64,000 bases of DNA from Streptomyces coelicoflavus (GCF_003112555.1 NZ_BEWB01000002.1:682001-746000); one strand, 5' to 3'. Positions 55,667 to 64,000 are shown, counted from the first letter of the stretch. Notes: generated by a model from the sequence alone, not told the origin. Numbers and translations are program-made.

Positions 55667-56353
55667 ATGTCCACAGGCGTGATCATCGCTCTGATCGTGG
55701 TCGTGGCGGTCGTGCTCGTCGCCGCGGCCGTCCTTGCCCTGCGCGCACGGGGCCCCCAGCACGGCGGAAGTCTGAAGCGCCGCTTCGGGCCCGAGTACGA
55801 CCTGGCCGTCGCCCGGCACGACGGCGACACCAAGGCCGCCGAACGCGAACTGACCGAACGGGTGCGGCGGCACGGGTCGTTGCGCACACGGCCCCTGGAG
55901 TCCGCCGAGCGCGAGCGCTTCGAGGCGCGCTGGACCGCGGCCCAGGAGCGCTTCGTCGACTCCCCGCGCGAGGCGGTCGCCGAGGCGGACCGGCTGCTCG
56001 CGGAACTCGCCGGCGCGCGGGGCTTCCCGGACGGCGGGCAGTACGAGGAGCAGCTCACGGCGCTGTCCGTGCACCACGCCCACCACGTCGAGGGCTACCG
56101 CCGCGTGCACCGCGTGACCCACGCGCGCGTGGACGACGCCCGGGACGGCGGTGGCGCGGGGACGGAGGAGATGCGCGCGTCCATGGTCGAGGCCCGCGCC
56201 CTGTTCGAGGCCCTGATGCGCCCGGCCCGCCACGACGGCGGCGACGGGCGGCGGACCGGTACCGAAGCCGGCGAACCGGCACCGGCACCGACTCGCGCGG
56301 CCCGGGCGCCGCACGGGTGGTCGCTCGGCAAGCGCCGGCCGAAGGAGAGCTGA
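55667..56353 (+). CDS. Membrane-anchored helical protein, first of a paralogous pair
   Basis: 228 residues, ATG after GGAAGG. One N-terminal membrane segment (VIIALIVVVAVVLVAAAVLA) followed by a cytoplasmic helical domain. Its core, RFVDSPREAVAEADRLLAEL then HHAHHVEGYRRVHRVTHARV, is shared with the next gene. RRFGPEYDLAVARHDGDTKA near residue 40 is a conserved-looking motif. Function unknown. It runs 4 nt before the next gene and is co-transcribed with it. Confidence 0.8.
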   Translation: MSTGVIIALIVVVAVVLVAAAVLALRARGPQHGGSLKRRFGPEYDLAVARHDGDTKAAERELTERVRRHGSLRTRPLESAERERFEARWTAAQERFVDSPREAVAEADRLLAELAGARGFPDGGQYEEQLTALSVHHAHHVEGYRRVHRVTHARVDDARDGGGAGTEEMRASMVEARALFEALMRPARHDGGDGRRTGTEAGEPAPAPTRAARAPHGWSLGKRRPKES

Positions 56354-56357
56354 GGCA

Positions 56358-56927
56358 ATGTCCGACGTGACAGGCACCACAGGCAAGATCGGCGGCACGG
56401 CTGCCGACCGCGGCACCCCTGCCGATACCGGTCCCGATCCCGGCATCGCCGCCGACCCCGGCACCGCCGCCGATCCCGGCGCGGTCGCCGATCCCCGCAC
56501 CCCTGCCGGTCCCGGCACCGGGGCCGACCCCGTCCCCAACTCCGGCGCCGCCCCCGGCACCCGGGCGGGCGGCGACGCCGCCACTGCCGCCGTGTCCCGC
56601 ACCGCCGCCGGGGCAACCCCGGCGACCACCCCCGCGTCGGCCCCCGCGCTCCTCCCGCCCGGTGCGTCCGACCGGCTCGGTGAGCGGCTGCACCACGCGG
56701 TGGCCGGGTTCGTGGACGCGCCGCGAGCCTCCGTCGAGGAGGCCGACCGGGTCCTGGAGGAGGTCGCCGCCGTCCTCACGGACGCCGTGGCGCACCGTCG
56801 GCAGGCCCTGCGCACCTCCTGGCAGGAGGCCGGGCAGGCCGGCGGCGCGCCCAGCACGGACACCGAGCAACTCCGCCTGGCGCTACGGGACTACCGCGAG
56901 CTGGCGGACCGTCTGATGCGCCTGTGA
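56358..56927 (+). CDS. Helical protein with Ala/Asp/Pro repeats, second of a paralogous pair
   Basis: 189 residues. The first 90 are low complexity with ADPGTAADPG-type repeats and no signal peptide. The C-terminal half repeats the core of its neighbour: GFVDAPRASVEEADRVLEEV aligns with RFVDSPREAVAEADRLLAEL, and both end in a long helix. It lacks the membrane segment of the first protein, so the two may form a membrane-attached pair. Function unknown. Confidence 0.78.
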   Translation: MSDVTGTTGKIGGTAADRGTPADTGPDPGIAADPGTAADPGAVADPRTPAGPGTGADPVPNSGAAPGTRAGGDAATAAVSRTAAGATPATTPASAPALLPPGASDRLGERLHHAVAGFVDAPRASVEEADRVLEEVAAVLTDAVAHRRQALRTSWQEAGQAGGAPSTDTEQLRLALRDYRELADRLMRL

Positions 56928-56937
56928 GCGACGGGCG

Positions 56938-57345
56938 TCACCGCTCCGCCCGGCCCTCCCGCCACCGCCGTACGACCTCTTCGACGTCGTAGGGCTTCAG
57001 ACCCAGCGGGGGGCCGGGCGGCGGTTTGAACATGACGTCGCGGATCTTGACGTTGATCTCCTCGACGATGCGGCGGACCACCCGCTCCGACGGGGCCTTC
57101 GCCGCCGCCTCCAGGGCGTCCTCGGCCTCCTTGCGGAGGGCCAGTGTGGGCGGCAGTACGGAGAAGCCCTCGCGGGCCATCTTCCGCTTGACCCACCACA
57201 GTTCGTCGTAGGTGCTGTCCATCTCGCTCGGCAGGGGCTTGCCGACGCCGGGCAGTTCGGCGAACTCGCCGCGCGCGTCCGCATCACGGATCTGTTTGTC
57301 GACCCAGGACTCGAAGTCGACGCCAGGTGGCTTTCGCTCGGTCAT
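56938..57345 (-). CDS. DUF1992 (DnaJ-homologue) family protein
   Basis: 135 residues. The core motif DKQIRDADARGEFAELPGVG followed by KPLP and NVKIRDVMFKPPPGPPLGL matches DUF1992, a small family distantly related to the J-domain C-terminal region of eukaryotic DNAJC28. No HPD of a true J domain is present. Role unknown; it stops 10 nt from the convergent paralogous pair. Confidence 0.9.
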   Translation of the reverse strand: MTERKPPGVDFESWVDKQIRDADARGEFAELPGVGKPLPSEMDSTYDELWWVKRKMAREGFSVLPPTLALRKEAEDALEAAAKAPSERVVRRIVEEINVKIRDVMFKPPPGPPLGLKPYDVEEVVRRWREGRAER

Positions 57346-57426
57346 GACCCCATTGTGCCGGACAGCACACCACCGGTCGATCTATCATGCGGCGGCGACA
57401 GGCCAACGGACCCAGAAGGAGCGCAC

Positions 57427-57819
57427 GTGCTCGAACTCACCATGGCCGCCGTCACCGCGGCGGACGCGGGCGCCACGGCCGGCATGCAGATGGCCGACGC
57501 GCCCAGCGAGCCGGACGCGGTGCTGCGCGTGGGCAGGGACAGGTCCGTGTGCCGGCTGTCGACGCCGGACGACTGGCTGTTCGTCTCCCGGGTCCACCTG
57601 GAGTTCCGCTGCGGGGCCGACGGCACCTGGCGGCTGAGCTGGCTGCGCGGTTCCCAGCCGGACCCCTCCAGCGAGGTCCGGCTGACCATCGGCGAACACT
57701 TGCAGTCCCTGCCGTACGGCGGCACGGTGCCGCTGCCCAGGGGCGGCAGCGGCGAGGTCGTGGTCCAGGACCGCGCGGAGCCGCGCAGCGTCAACGTCGG
57801 CTTCTACCACGAGGCGTAG
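57427..57819 (+). CDS. FHA-like domain protein
   Basis: 130 residues from a GTG with AGAAGGAG before it. LRVGRDRSVCRLSTPDDWLF near residue 33 followed by VSRVHLEFRCGADGTWRLSW is the FHA pattern (G-R...S-R-x-H), which binds phosphothreonine. The rest, VPLPRGGSGEVVVQDRAEPR, closes the beta sandwich. It has no other domain, so it may be a free adapter for a Ser/Thr kinase substrate. It is divergent from the DUF1992 gene. Confidence 0.75.
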   Translation: MLELTMAAVTAADAGATAGMQMADAPSEPDAVLRVGRDRSVCRLSTPDDWLFVSRVHLEFRCGADGTWRLSWLRGSQPDPSSEVRLTIGEHLQSLPYGGTVPLPRGGSGEVVVQDRAEPRSVNVGFYHEA

Positions 57820-57832
57820 CCGCTCGGCGGGG

Positions 57833-58504
57833 TCAGGCCAGCACGCGTGCCAGGGCGAAACCGTCGTACCCCTTGGTGCCGACCGTCTGGACCGCGGTGC
57901 CGCTGAGCCGCGGATGGCTGCCGATCAGCTCGATGGCGGCGCGGGTGCCGCGCACGTCGTCGCCGGTGTCGCCGGCGTCGGCCACGCGGCCGCCGCGGAC
58001 CACGTTGTCGATGACGATCAGGCTGCCGGTGCTGGTGAGCCTGAGGGCCCACTCGAGGTAGTGCGGGTTGTTGCCCTTGTCGGCGTCGATGAAGACCAGG
58101 TCGAAGGGCGGCGGGTTCTCGTCGGCGAGCTTCGGCAGGGACTCCAGCGCGGGACCCACCCGGACGTCGACGAGGGCGTCGAGGCCGGCGCGGGCGATGT
58201 TGCGGGTGGCCACCTCCGCGTGCCGGGCGCTGTACTCCAGGGTGACCAGGCGGCCGTCGGAGGGCAGGGCGCGGGCCAGCCAGATGGTGCTGTAGCCGCC
58301 GAGGGTGCCGATCTCCAGGATGGTGCGGGCGCCCTGGATCTGGGCGAGGAGCTGGAGGAGCTTGCCCTGGTTGGCGGCGACGTTCACCGGGGGGAGCCCG
58401 GCGGCGTCACTCTCCCCGCGGGCGGCCGCCAGGGCGTCGTCGTCCGGTGCGAGGTGGCTGATGAAGTAGCTGTCGACGTCGTCCCAGACCTTCGACTCGC
58501 TCAT
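57833..58504 (-). CDS. O-methyltransferase, catechol type
   Basis: 223 residues. SAM-dependent caffeoyl-CoA/catechol O-methyltransferase family: GARTILEIGTLGGYSTIWLA near residue 58 (SAM loop), LVTLEYSARHAEVATRNI, FDLVFIDADKGNN near residue 132 (metal and catalytic Asp/Lys) and LIVIDNVVRGG near residue 157. It methylates a catechol-like hydroxyl; the substrate is unknown. The start overlaps the GNAT stop by 4 nt (ATGA), so the two are coupled. Confidence 0.93.
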   Translation of the reverse strand: MSESKVWDDVDSYFISHLAPDDDALAAARGESDAAGLPPVNVAANQGKLLQLLAQIQGARTILEIGTLGGYSTIWLARALPSDGRLVTLEYSARHAEVATRNIARAGLDALVDVRVGPALESLPKLADENPPPFDLVFIDADKGNNPHYLEWALRLTSTGSLIVIDNVVRGGRVADAGDTGDDVRGTRAAIELIGSHPRLSGTAVQTVGTKGYDGFALARVLA

Positions 58505-59058
58505 GCGGGGCCTCCCGTGTACGTCGTGACGTGTTCCCGGTGCGCGGGCCGGACCCGTGCCCCGAGGCGGAAGAGCTGGCGGGAGCCGCCCTCCGGGCCG
58601 GGGGCGACGACTTCGGCGGGGGTGAAGCCGAGGCGTTCGTAGAAGGCGCGGGCGCCGCTCTCGGTGGCGCCGGGGTGGTCGGCGCCGAAGGTGACCACCT
58701 CGACGTCGGCCGGTTCCCGCACCCATCTGCGCATCGCGTCCCGCATCAGGGCACGGCCGACGCCGCCCGCGCGGGCCTGCCGGGACACGACCAGCCAGTG
58801 GACGTGGTGGACCGGCGCGTCCGCCTCCGTGTCCGTGCCGAACAGGAGCCCGCCGAGCAGCTCCGCGCCCGCACCCGGGCTCGCGCCGGTGTCCGGGGCC
58901 GGGGCGACGGCGACCAGGGCCGCGCCCCGGCGGATGTGCTCGCGCACCGCGTCGTGGAATCCGGCCTCCTCGACCATCGGGCCGAACCAGTGCTCCACCT
59001 GGCCCGCCAGGCCCAGGAATCCGGGGAAGTCTCGCTCCTCGGCGAGTCTGACCATCAT
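58501..59058 (-). CDS. GNAT N-acetyltransferase
   Basis: 185 residues. The core reads HHVHWLVVSRQARAGGVGRA near residue 95 with the CoA loop, and the C-terminus ARAFYERLGFTPAEV. Its substrate is unknown. It is translationally coupled to the O-methyltransferase, so the pair may modify the same small molecule. Confidence 0.88.
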   Translation of the reverse strand: MMVRLAEERDFPGFLGLAGQVEHWFGPMVEEAGFHDAVREHIRRGAALVAVAPAPDTGASPGAGAELLGGLLFGTDTEADAPVHHVHWLVVSRQARAGGVGRALMRDAMRRWVREPADVEVVTFGADHPGATESGARAFYERLGFTPAEVVAPGPEGGSRQLFRLGARVRPAHREHVTTYTGGPA

Positions 59059-59084
59059 CCTGGCAGTCTCTCAGACGGGGGCGA

Positions 59085-60470
59085 TCAGCGCCGTCCCTCC
59101 ACCGCCGGTGCCGAGCCCGGCAGCGGGCGGCCCGCCGACTCCGTCATGAACCACACCGCCACGCCGCCGACCACGGCCGCGGCCATCATGTAGTACGCGG
59201 GCATCATCATGTCGCCCGTCGCTCCGATCAGCGCCGTCACCACCAGCGGTGTCGTCCCGCCGAACAGGGACACAGACACGTTGAAGCCGATCGACAGCGA
59301 GCCGTAGCGCACCCGGGTCGGGAAGAGGGCGGGCAGCGCGGACGGCATCGAGGCGGTGAAGCAGACCAGCAGCAGGCCCAGCGCGCCCATGCCCAGGGCG
59401 ACCGCGAGCAGGCTGCCCTCGCGGATCAGCAGCAGCGCCGGGACGGACAGCAGCAGGAAGCCCGCGCAGCCCGCCGCGATCACCGGCCGCCGTCCGACCC
59501 GGTCGGTCAGCGCGCCCGCGAACGGCTGGACGACCATCATCAGGGCCATCACGCCCAGCACCACGAGCAGCCCGTGCGTCTCGTCGTACTCCAGCTCGCT
59601 GGTCAGGTAGCTCGGCATGTACGACAGCAGCATGTAGTCGGTGACGTTGAAGACCAGCACCAGGCCGACGCAGAGCAGCAGCGCCCGCCACTGACCGGTG
59701 ACCATCTCGCGCAGCGGCACCTTCACCCGCGCCGTCTCCGCCTTCTCCACCTCGGCCGCGAACGCCGGGGTCTCCTCGAGCCGCATCCGCAGGTACAGGC
59801 CGACGATGCCCATCGGGCCCGCGATCAGGAACGGGATGCGCCAGCCCCACGACATCAGGTCGCCGTCCGACAGCAGCGCCGTCATCAGCGTCACCAGGCC
59901 GGCGCCGCCGATGTACCCGGCGAGCGTGCCGAACTCCAGCCAGCTCCCCAGGAACCCGCGGCGCCGGTCCGGCGCGTACTCGGCGATGAAGGTGGACGCG
60001 CCCGCGTACTCACCGCCGGTGGAGAAGCCCTGCACCAGCCGGGCGAGCAGCAGCAGCACCGGCGCCCAGACGCCGATCGTCGCGTACGACGGGATCAGGC
60101 CGATGGCGAACGTGCCCGCCGCCATCATGATCATCGTGACGGCGAGCACCTTCTGCCGGCCGACCCGGTCTCCGAGCGGACCGAAGACCATGCCGCCGAG
60201 GGGACGAACCAGGAAGGCGGCGGCGAAGGCGCCGAAGGTGGAGAGCAGCTGCGCGGTCGGATTGCCCGACGGGAAGAAGACCTTGCCCAGCGTCACGGCG
60301 ATGTAGCTGTAGACGCCGAAGTCGAACCACTCCATCGCGTTGCCCAGCGCCGCCGCCTTGACGGCACGCCGGACGAGCGCGGGATCGGTGGCGGTGGGGG
60401 CGCCGGAGGCACGCGGGACGGGTGCGGGGGTCGTGCGGGACGGGGGAGTGGCGACGGGGGCGGCCGACAA
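59085..60470 (-). CDS. MHS-family (ProP/ShiA-like) metabolite:proton symporter
   Basis: 461 residues from a TTG at 60468-60470, the only near start codon before the first helix; an AGCAGG lies 12 nt upstream, so the start is tentative. Twelve membrane segments. MHS motifs: ALGNAMEWFDFGVYSYIAVT near residue 60, FGPLGDRVGRQKVLAVTMIM and the central RRRGFLGSWLEFGTLAGYIG. It takes up osmolytes or organic acids (proline, betaine, citrate, shikimate types). The 424-nt gap upstream holds two GTGCAC palindromes. Confidence 0.9.
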   Translation of the reverse strand: MSAAPVATPPSRTTPAPVPRASGAPTATDPALVRRAVKAAALGNAMEWFDFGVYSYIAVTLGKVFFPSGNPTAQLLSTFGAFAAAFLVRPLGGMVFGPLGDRVGRQKVLAVTMIMMAAGTFAIGLIPSYATIGVWAPVLLLLARLVQGFSTGGEYAGASTFIAEYAPDRRRGFLGSWLEFGTLAGYIGGAGLVTLMTALLSDGDLMSWGWRIPFLIAGPMGIVGLYLRMRLEETPAFAAEVEKAETARVKVPLREMVTGQWRALLLCVGLVLVFNVTDYMLLSYMPSYLTSELEYDETHGLLVVLGVMALMMVVQPFAGALTDRVGRRPVIAAGCAGFLLLSVPALLLIREGSLLAVALGMGALGLLLVCFTASMPSALPALFPTRVRYGSLSIGFNVSVSLFGGTTPLVVTALIGATGDMMMPAYYMMAAAVVGGVAVWFMTESAGRPLPGSAPAVEGRR

Positions 60471-60894
60471 AACTACGCTCGCCTGCTTTCGACGGGGACA
60501 GGGACGGAGGCGGGGGAACGCCGTGTGACCCGTACGGCGGCGCTGTCGCCGGGCCGGAAAGAGCCCGCGGCACTCGGCCACGGGCAGAAAAGCGACCATA
60601 GGCGCTGATGCGCCGTTTACGCCCGGTATGCTTTTCGTTGCACTGTGCACCGAAATGGCGTGCACGCAGGGGACATGCGCGCGCCGTGCGCGGTTCCCTC
60701 GGCCGCGAGCTGTGATCCTTCTCGCTCGCCGGATCGAAAGGCGGGCGGTTGTCAGGTTGAGTGGGGGGTGCTCGCGTCTTCCTCCGAAGGTGGTGCGAGC
60801 CTCATAGGGTTCGCAGGGACGACACACCGCGTACACGAACGCGGTACGTAGGGTACGTGCGGACGGTACGAACGGGGCGGGAGGCCGACGAGGC
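60471..60894. promoter_or_regulatory. Divergent control region, MHS transporter and GT87-PAP2 gene
   Basis: It contains a hairpin GGCGC-TGAT-GCGCC (60601-60614), a perfect inverted repeat TGCAC-T-GTGCA (60639-60649) and the perfect palindrome GCGTGCACGC (60658-60667), so two GTGCAC cores 16 nt apart, a likely regulator site for the transporter. On the plus strand TAGGGT at 60849-60854 is a -10 box for the right-hand gene, set in a cluster of four GTAC elements (60831-60880). No gene is evident in the gap. Confidence 0.5.
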
Positions 60895-62979
60895 GTGGCG
60901 AATGCGGAGCACAGTGGGCGACCGGCGGATTCCTTCGGAGCCACGGCCGCCGACGCGACCAGAGCACGGCTGCGCGTCGCACGTCTCGGCCTGTGGCTGA
61001 TCGCCGCCGTCCTGGCCGTACGGCAGGTGGCGTCGGTCCTCGGCACCCCGCGCGGGGAACGCCTGACGGACCTGGAGACCTGGGTCGGCGAGCACGGCGT
61101 CCTGCACGTGGAGGGGTCGCTGTACGACTCCACTCAGTTCACCGGCACGCCGTTCGTCGGCCTCGTCCTCAAACCCTTCACCCGGGCGGCCGAACAGGCC
61201 CTCGGCTGGGGCTGGACCTTCGGCTCGCTGCTGCTGGTGGTGGCCCTCGGCCTGGTCGCCGCCCGCGCCCTGCCCCAGCCCGTCGGACGCCGTACGGCGC
61301 TGCTGGCGGCGCCCGTCGCCATCAGCCTGCTGATGCTGTCCCTCCCGGTGCGCAACGCGTTCTGGCTCGGCCAGACCAGCATCATCCCGGTCCTGCTGGT
61401 CCTGCTGGGCTGCTTCGCCGTACGGGGGGCGCAGGGCGACCGGGTGGGCGGCGTGCTGATCGGCGTCGCCGCCGCCTTCCAGCCGACCGTCCTCCTCTTC
61501 GTCCCCCTGCTGTGGTTCACCGACCGCAGACGCGCCGCCGTGTCGACCGCGATCACGTTCGCCGCCTGCACCGCCGTCGCCTGGGCGGCGATGGCGCAGG
61601 ACTCGTACACGTACTGGGTGCACCACATGGCCGGCGTCGGCCTGGGCGGCGAGGCCGACGACCTCGCCAACCAGTCGCTGCACGGCGTCCTGCTCCGCCT
61701 CGGCCTGAACGGTCCGCTGGAGATCGCCCTCTTCCTCCTGCTCGGCGCCGCCGTCGCCGTCCTGGCCCTGCGCCGCGCGGTGCGCTACGCCCGTGACGGC
61801 CAGCTGCTGCTCGCGGTGGCCGTCACCGGCTGCGCGGCCGTCGTCGTCTCCCCGGCCACCTGGCAGCACCAGCTGCTGTGGGTGCTGCCCGCGCTCGTCG
61901 GCCGGGTCGGCAAGCGGGCCTCCGACCGGTACGTGTGGCCGGTCGCCGTCGTCCTGGTGATGACGCTGCCCGCGAAGATGATGCTGCCGAACATGGAGGC
62001 GCTGTACCCGCTGCGGGACAACGTCGTGCTGCTCGCCGCGCTGGCCGCCGCCGTCGCCGTGCCCTTCCTGCCGCGCACGTCGCCCTACTTCGAGAACCCG
62101 ACCCCGACCGCCTACGCGCCGCCGGTCCCGGCCCGCTTCAAGCACGTCCCGCTGCTGCCCTTCCTGCGCCGGGTCCTCACCCGCCCCAACCTCCTCCTCG
62201 AGCTGCTGCTCATCCGGGTCACCTACGCCGCCTACTCCCAGGTCCGCCTCGCCGCGACCGGGGGCAGCAACTCGGCGGGCCGGGCGCGGGCCGAGGAGCA
62301 CGGGACGCAGATCCTGGACCTCGAGCGGTTCCTGCACATCGACATCGAGCACACGATCAACCACGCGGTGGTCGGCGTCGGCTGGCTGCGGGACTTCTTC
62401 GACTTCTACTACACGTCGTTCCACTTCATCGTCCCGCTGACCGTCCTCGGCATCCTGTACTGGCGCCGCCCGGTCGACTACCGCTGGGCCCGCGCCTCCC
62501 TCGGCTTCGCCACGCTGCTGGCCCTGGTCGGCTTCTGGCTCTACCCGCTGGCCCCGCCGCGGCTGATGCCGGGCCTCGGGATCATCGACACCGTGCACGG
62601 CGTGCAGGACTTCTCCAAGCCGGACTACGGCACGCTGACCCACCTCACCAACCAGTACGCGGCGATGCCGTCGCTGCACTTCGGCTGGTCGCTGTGGTGC
62701 GGGGTGGTGATCGCGGTCATCGCGCCGAGGATGTGGATGAAGGCCCTGGGCCTGCTCCACCCGCTCTTCACCGTCTCGGCGATCGTGGCGACCGGCAACC
62801 ACTGGGTGCTGGACGCGGTGGGCGGCGCGGCCGTGGTCGCGGCGGGCTTCGGGCTGACGTACTGGTTCCAGGGCCCGCGGGCCCGGACGGCCGTGGCGGC
62901 GGCGAAGGAGCCCGCGGAGCCCGCGCCCGGCGTCAGCAGCGGCCCCCCGGCCCCGGCGAAGGACCGTACCGCGAGCTGA
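60895..62979 (+). CDS. Bifunctional GT87 glycosyltransferase / PAP2 (AUR1-like) membrane protein
   Basis: 694 residues from a GTG with GGGAGG before it. Residues about 1-420 are a GT87 (PimE-like) polyprenyl-mannose-dependent transferase with about ten membrane segments; the catalytic-type acid is in GERLTDLETWVGEHG near residue 55. Residues about 440-670 are an AUR1/PAP2-type domain with MPSLHFGWSLW near residue 590 (first His) and TGNHWVLDAVGGAAV near residue 640 (second His, Asp). It may build and modify a mannosylated inositol or phosphate lipid. The C-terminus overlaps the convergent gene by 47 nt. Confidence 0.9.
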   Translation: MANAEHSGRPADSFGATAADATRARLRVARLGLWLIAAVLAVRQVASVLGTPRGERLTDLETWVGEHGVLHVEGSLYDSTQFTGTPFVGLVLKPFTRAAEQALGWGWTFGSLLLVVALGLVAARALPQPVGRRTALLAAPVAISLLMLSLPVRNAFWLGQTSIIPVLLVLLGCFAVRGAQGDRVGGVLIGVAAAFQPTVLLFVPLLWFTDRRRAAVSTAITFAACTAVAWAAMAQDSYTYWVHHMAGVGLGGEADDLANQSLHGVLLRLGLNGPLEIALFLLLGAAVAVLALRRAVRYARDGQLLLAVAVTGCAAVVVSPATWQHQLLWVLPALVGRVGKRASDRYVWPVAVVLVMTLPAKMMLPNMEALYPLRDNVVLLAALAAAVAVPFLPRTSPYFENPTPTAYAPPVPARFKHVPLLPFLRRVLTRPNLLLELLLIRVTYAAYSQVRLAATGGSNSAGRARAEEHGTQILDLERFLHIDIEHTINHAVVGVGWLRDFFDFYYTSFHFIVPLTVLGILYWRRPVDYRWARASLGFATLLALVGFWLYPLAPPRLMPGLGIIDTVHGVQDFSKPDYGTLTHLTNQYAAMPSLHFGWSLWCGVVIAVIAPRMWMKALGLLHPLFTVSAIVATGNHWVLDAVGGAAVVAAGFGLTYWFQGPRARTAVAAAKEPAEPAPGVSSGPPAPAKDRTAS

Positions 62980-64000
62980 TCCGGTACTCGCCCGGCTCGT
63001 CGACCGTCAGCCGGGTGAACTCGCCCTCCTGCGCGAGACACCCGCCGTCGCTGCGCAGCCACGGCGACCAGGCGACCCGCACGGTCACCGCGCCGGGCCG
63101 CGCCACGCGCAGTACGAGGTCGGCGGGGCCGGTGGAAACGACGGTGCCGGGCGCGGAGACGAGCGGTACGGCGTCCCGCACCCGGTACACCTGCCAGTGC
63201 GCGTCCCGCCAGACGGGCTCCAGCCACTCGGGCCGCCGCTCCGGGTCCCGGACCAGCTTCGCCTCGGCCCTCGCCGGACCGTCCGGCTTGCCGAGCGGGG
63301 CGACGACGAAACCGACCGCCCACCGGTCCAGCCACTCCCGGTAGGTGGCCGCGGAGAAGCTGCCGTCGTAGAACAGGCGTCCGCGTTCCACGTCGAGCTG
63401 CCGGTTCCAGCCGCGGGCCATGTTGACGTGCGGGGCGAGCAGGGTGGCCTCCCGGTGATTGCGGGCGGGCACCACCTCCACCCGCGTCCGGTCGGCGCCG
63501 AACCCCTCCAGAGCCGCCACGACACCCTCCGTCTCGGCGGCCCAGGCGGGCACGACGGTGGACACCCTCAGGTCGCTCACGGTCTTGCCGCCCACCCACC
63601 ACACGGAGTAGGCGAGCGCGACGGCCAGCAGCCCCCGCGCGAGCCGCCGCACCCGGTCCGCGGTGAGCGCGGGCGGGGCGGTGAGCAGGGCCGCCAGCAG
63701 CACGGCGGGCGCGAACAACTCGGCGAACCGCTCGACGTTCGTCCCGACCGGCGAGGCGATCAGATACGTCAGCACGGTCCCCAGCGCGTACACGGCCCCG
63801 CTCCACCGGGCGACCCGCCAGGTGTGCGGGGCCAGCACGGTGACGGCGAGACCGAGCAGGACCGGCGGCCAGATGCGGGCGAACGGCATCGGCTGCTCCC
63901 CCGTGAAGGGGAAGAACAGCGTCGTCAGCCCGACCACGGCCGCCGGGGGTATGAGCAGGACGAGGGCGCGCCCCCAGTCCCGTACGAGCAGGAACGCGGC
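62933..64000 (-). CDS. Partial integral membrane protein, unrecognised family (C-terminal part)
   Basis: The minus frame is open to the right edge of the window, giving at least 355 residues. It starts in membrane segments (LLIPPAAVVGLTTLFF, then PVLLGLAVTVLAP, LGTVLTYLIAS and APAVLLAALLTAP) and ends in a soluble extracellular domain of about 200 residues with REATLLAPHVNMARGWNRQ, LFYDGSFSAATYREWLDRWA and WQVYRVRDAVPLV. The layout is that of an actinobacterial polytopic glycosyltransferase or arabinosyl/mannosyltransferase-associated protein, but the catalytic N-terminus is outside the window. Next to a GT87 enzyme, so envelope glycan work is likely. Confidence 0.8.
   Translation of the reverse strand, partial: AAFLLVRDWGRALVLLIPPAAVVGLTTLFFPFTGEQPMPFARIWPPVLLGLAVTVLAPHTWRVARWSGAVYALGTVLTYLIASPVGTNVERFAELFAPAVLLAALLTAPPALTADRVRRLARGLLAVALAYSVWWVGGKTVSDLRVSTVVPAWAAETEGVVAALEGFGADRTRVEVVPARNHREATLLAPHVNMARGWNRQLDVERGRLFYDGSFSAATYREWLDRWAVGFVVAPLGKPDGPARAEAKLVRDPERRPEWLEPVWRDAHWQVYRVRDAVPLVSAPGTVVSTGPADLVLRVARPGAVTVRVAWSPWLRSDGGCLAQEGEFTRLTVDEPGEYRISSRYGPSPGPGGRC

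Overview
The window is very GC-rich, with almost every real codon ending in G or C, frequent GTG/TTG starts and purine-rich ribosome binding sites. It carries marker gene sets of Streptomyces: a FasR-type regulator with fabD-fabH-acpP-fabF, a homodimeric aceE, TerD/TerC stress genes, DUF3145, DUF3052, DUF4429 and DUF6153. I read it as a stretch of Streptomyces chromosome core; from memory the order resembles the SCO23xx-SCO24xx region of S. coelicolor, read backwards. I see no insertion sequences, rRNA operon, CRISPR or large biosynthetic cluster, and one tRNA gene.

Layout. 0-2.5 kb: a catabolic operon on the minus strand (mandelate-racemase/galactonate-dehydratase-like enzyme plus zinc alcohol dehydrogenase) and the start of a third gene; both promoters share a TTCG-rich motif. 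2.6-11.2 kb: a zinc-ribbon membrane protein, a decayed LysR gene, a MarR regulator divergent from a CurA-type oxidoreductase, an Ohr peroxidase, an EI24 membrane protein, a pyroglutamyl-peptidase-like secreted protein whose catalytic Cys is Ser, aldose epimerase, an SGNH lipoprotein and DUF3145. 11.2-16.3 kb: type II fatty acid synthesis genes under FasR, with hairpins flanking acpP and a 21-bp inverted repeat in the fasR-fabD gap. 16.4-25.5 kb: pirin, beta-lactamase-like hydrolase, GNAT, a MerR/aldo-keto reductase operon, DUF4429-SHOCT, DUF1023 hydrolase, and a TetR/MFS divergent pair. 25.5-29.8 kb: aceE, DUF3052 and an AhpE-type peroxiredoxin.

29.9-39.2 kb is the most distinctive region: a Ter stress locus. 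It has two canonical TerD proteins, a TerC/DUF475 membrane protein, a TerA-like protein, a divergent TerD with a Pro/Gln/Tyr-rich tail, and then a predicted biosynthetic module (HpcH/HpaI lyase, a single 859-residue PRTase-TRSP-StiP fusion, HAD phosphatase). Together these suggest a membrane-linked metal/stress-response complex coupled to synthesis of a ribose-derived, nucleotide-like compound; the product is unknown.

39-64 kb: DedA proteins, coiled-coil and DUF4097 envelope proteins, tRNA-Val(UAC), DUF6153/DUF305, DoxX, a PhoD-like phosphatase, a secreted HNH nuclease, a yybP-ykoY (Mn2+) riboswitch controlling a GDT1/TMEM165 transporter, a HAD gene with a long hairpin leader, a zinc-ribbon/peptidoglycan-binding protein, an MFS pump fused to a winged helix, a paralogous pair of unknown proteins, a methyltransferase/GNAT pair, an MHS-family transporter, and a GT87-AUR1-like bifunctional membrane enzyme. 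Recurrent themes are leaderless promoters (TANNNT about 7 nt before the start), very tight convergent gene ends, and short tandem repeats just at or after stop codons.
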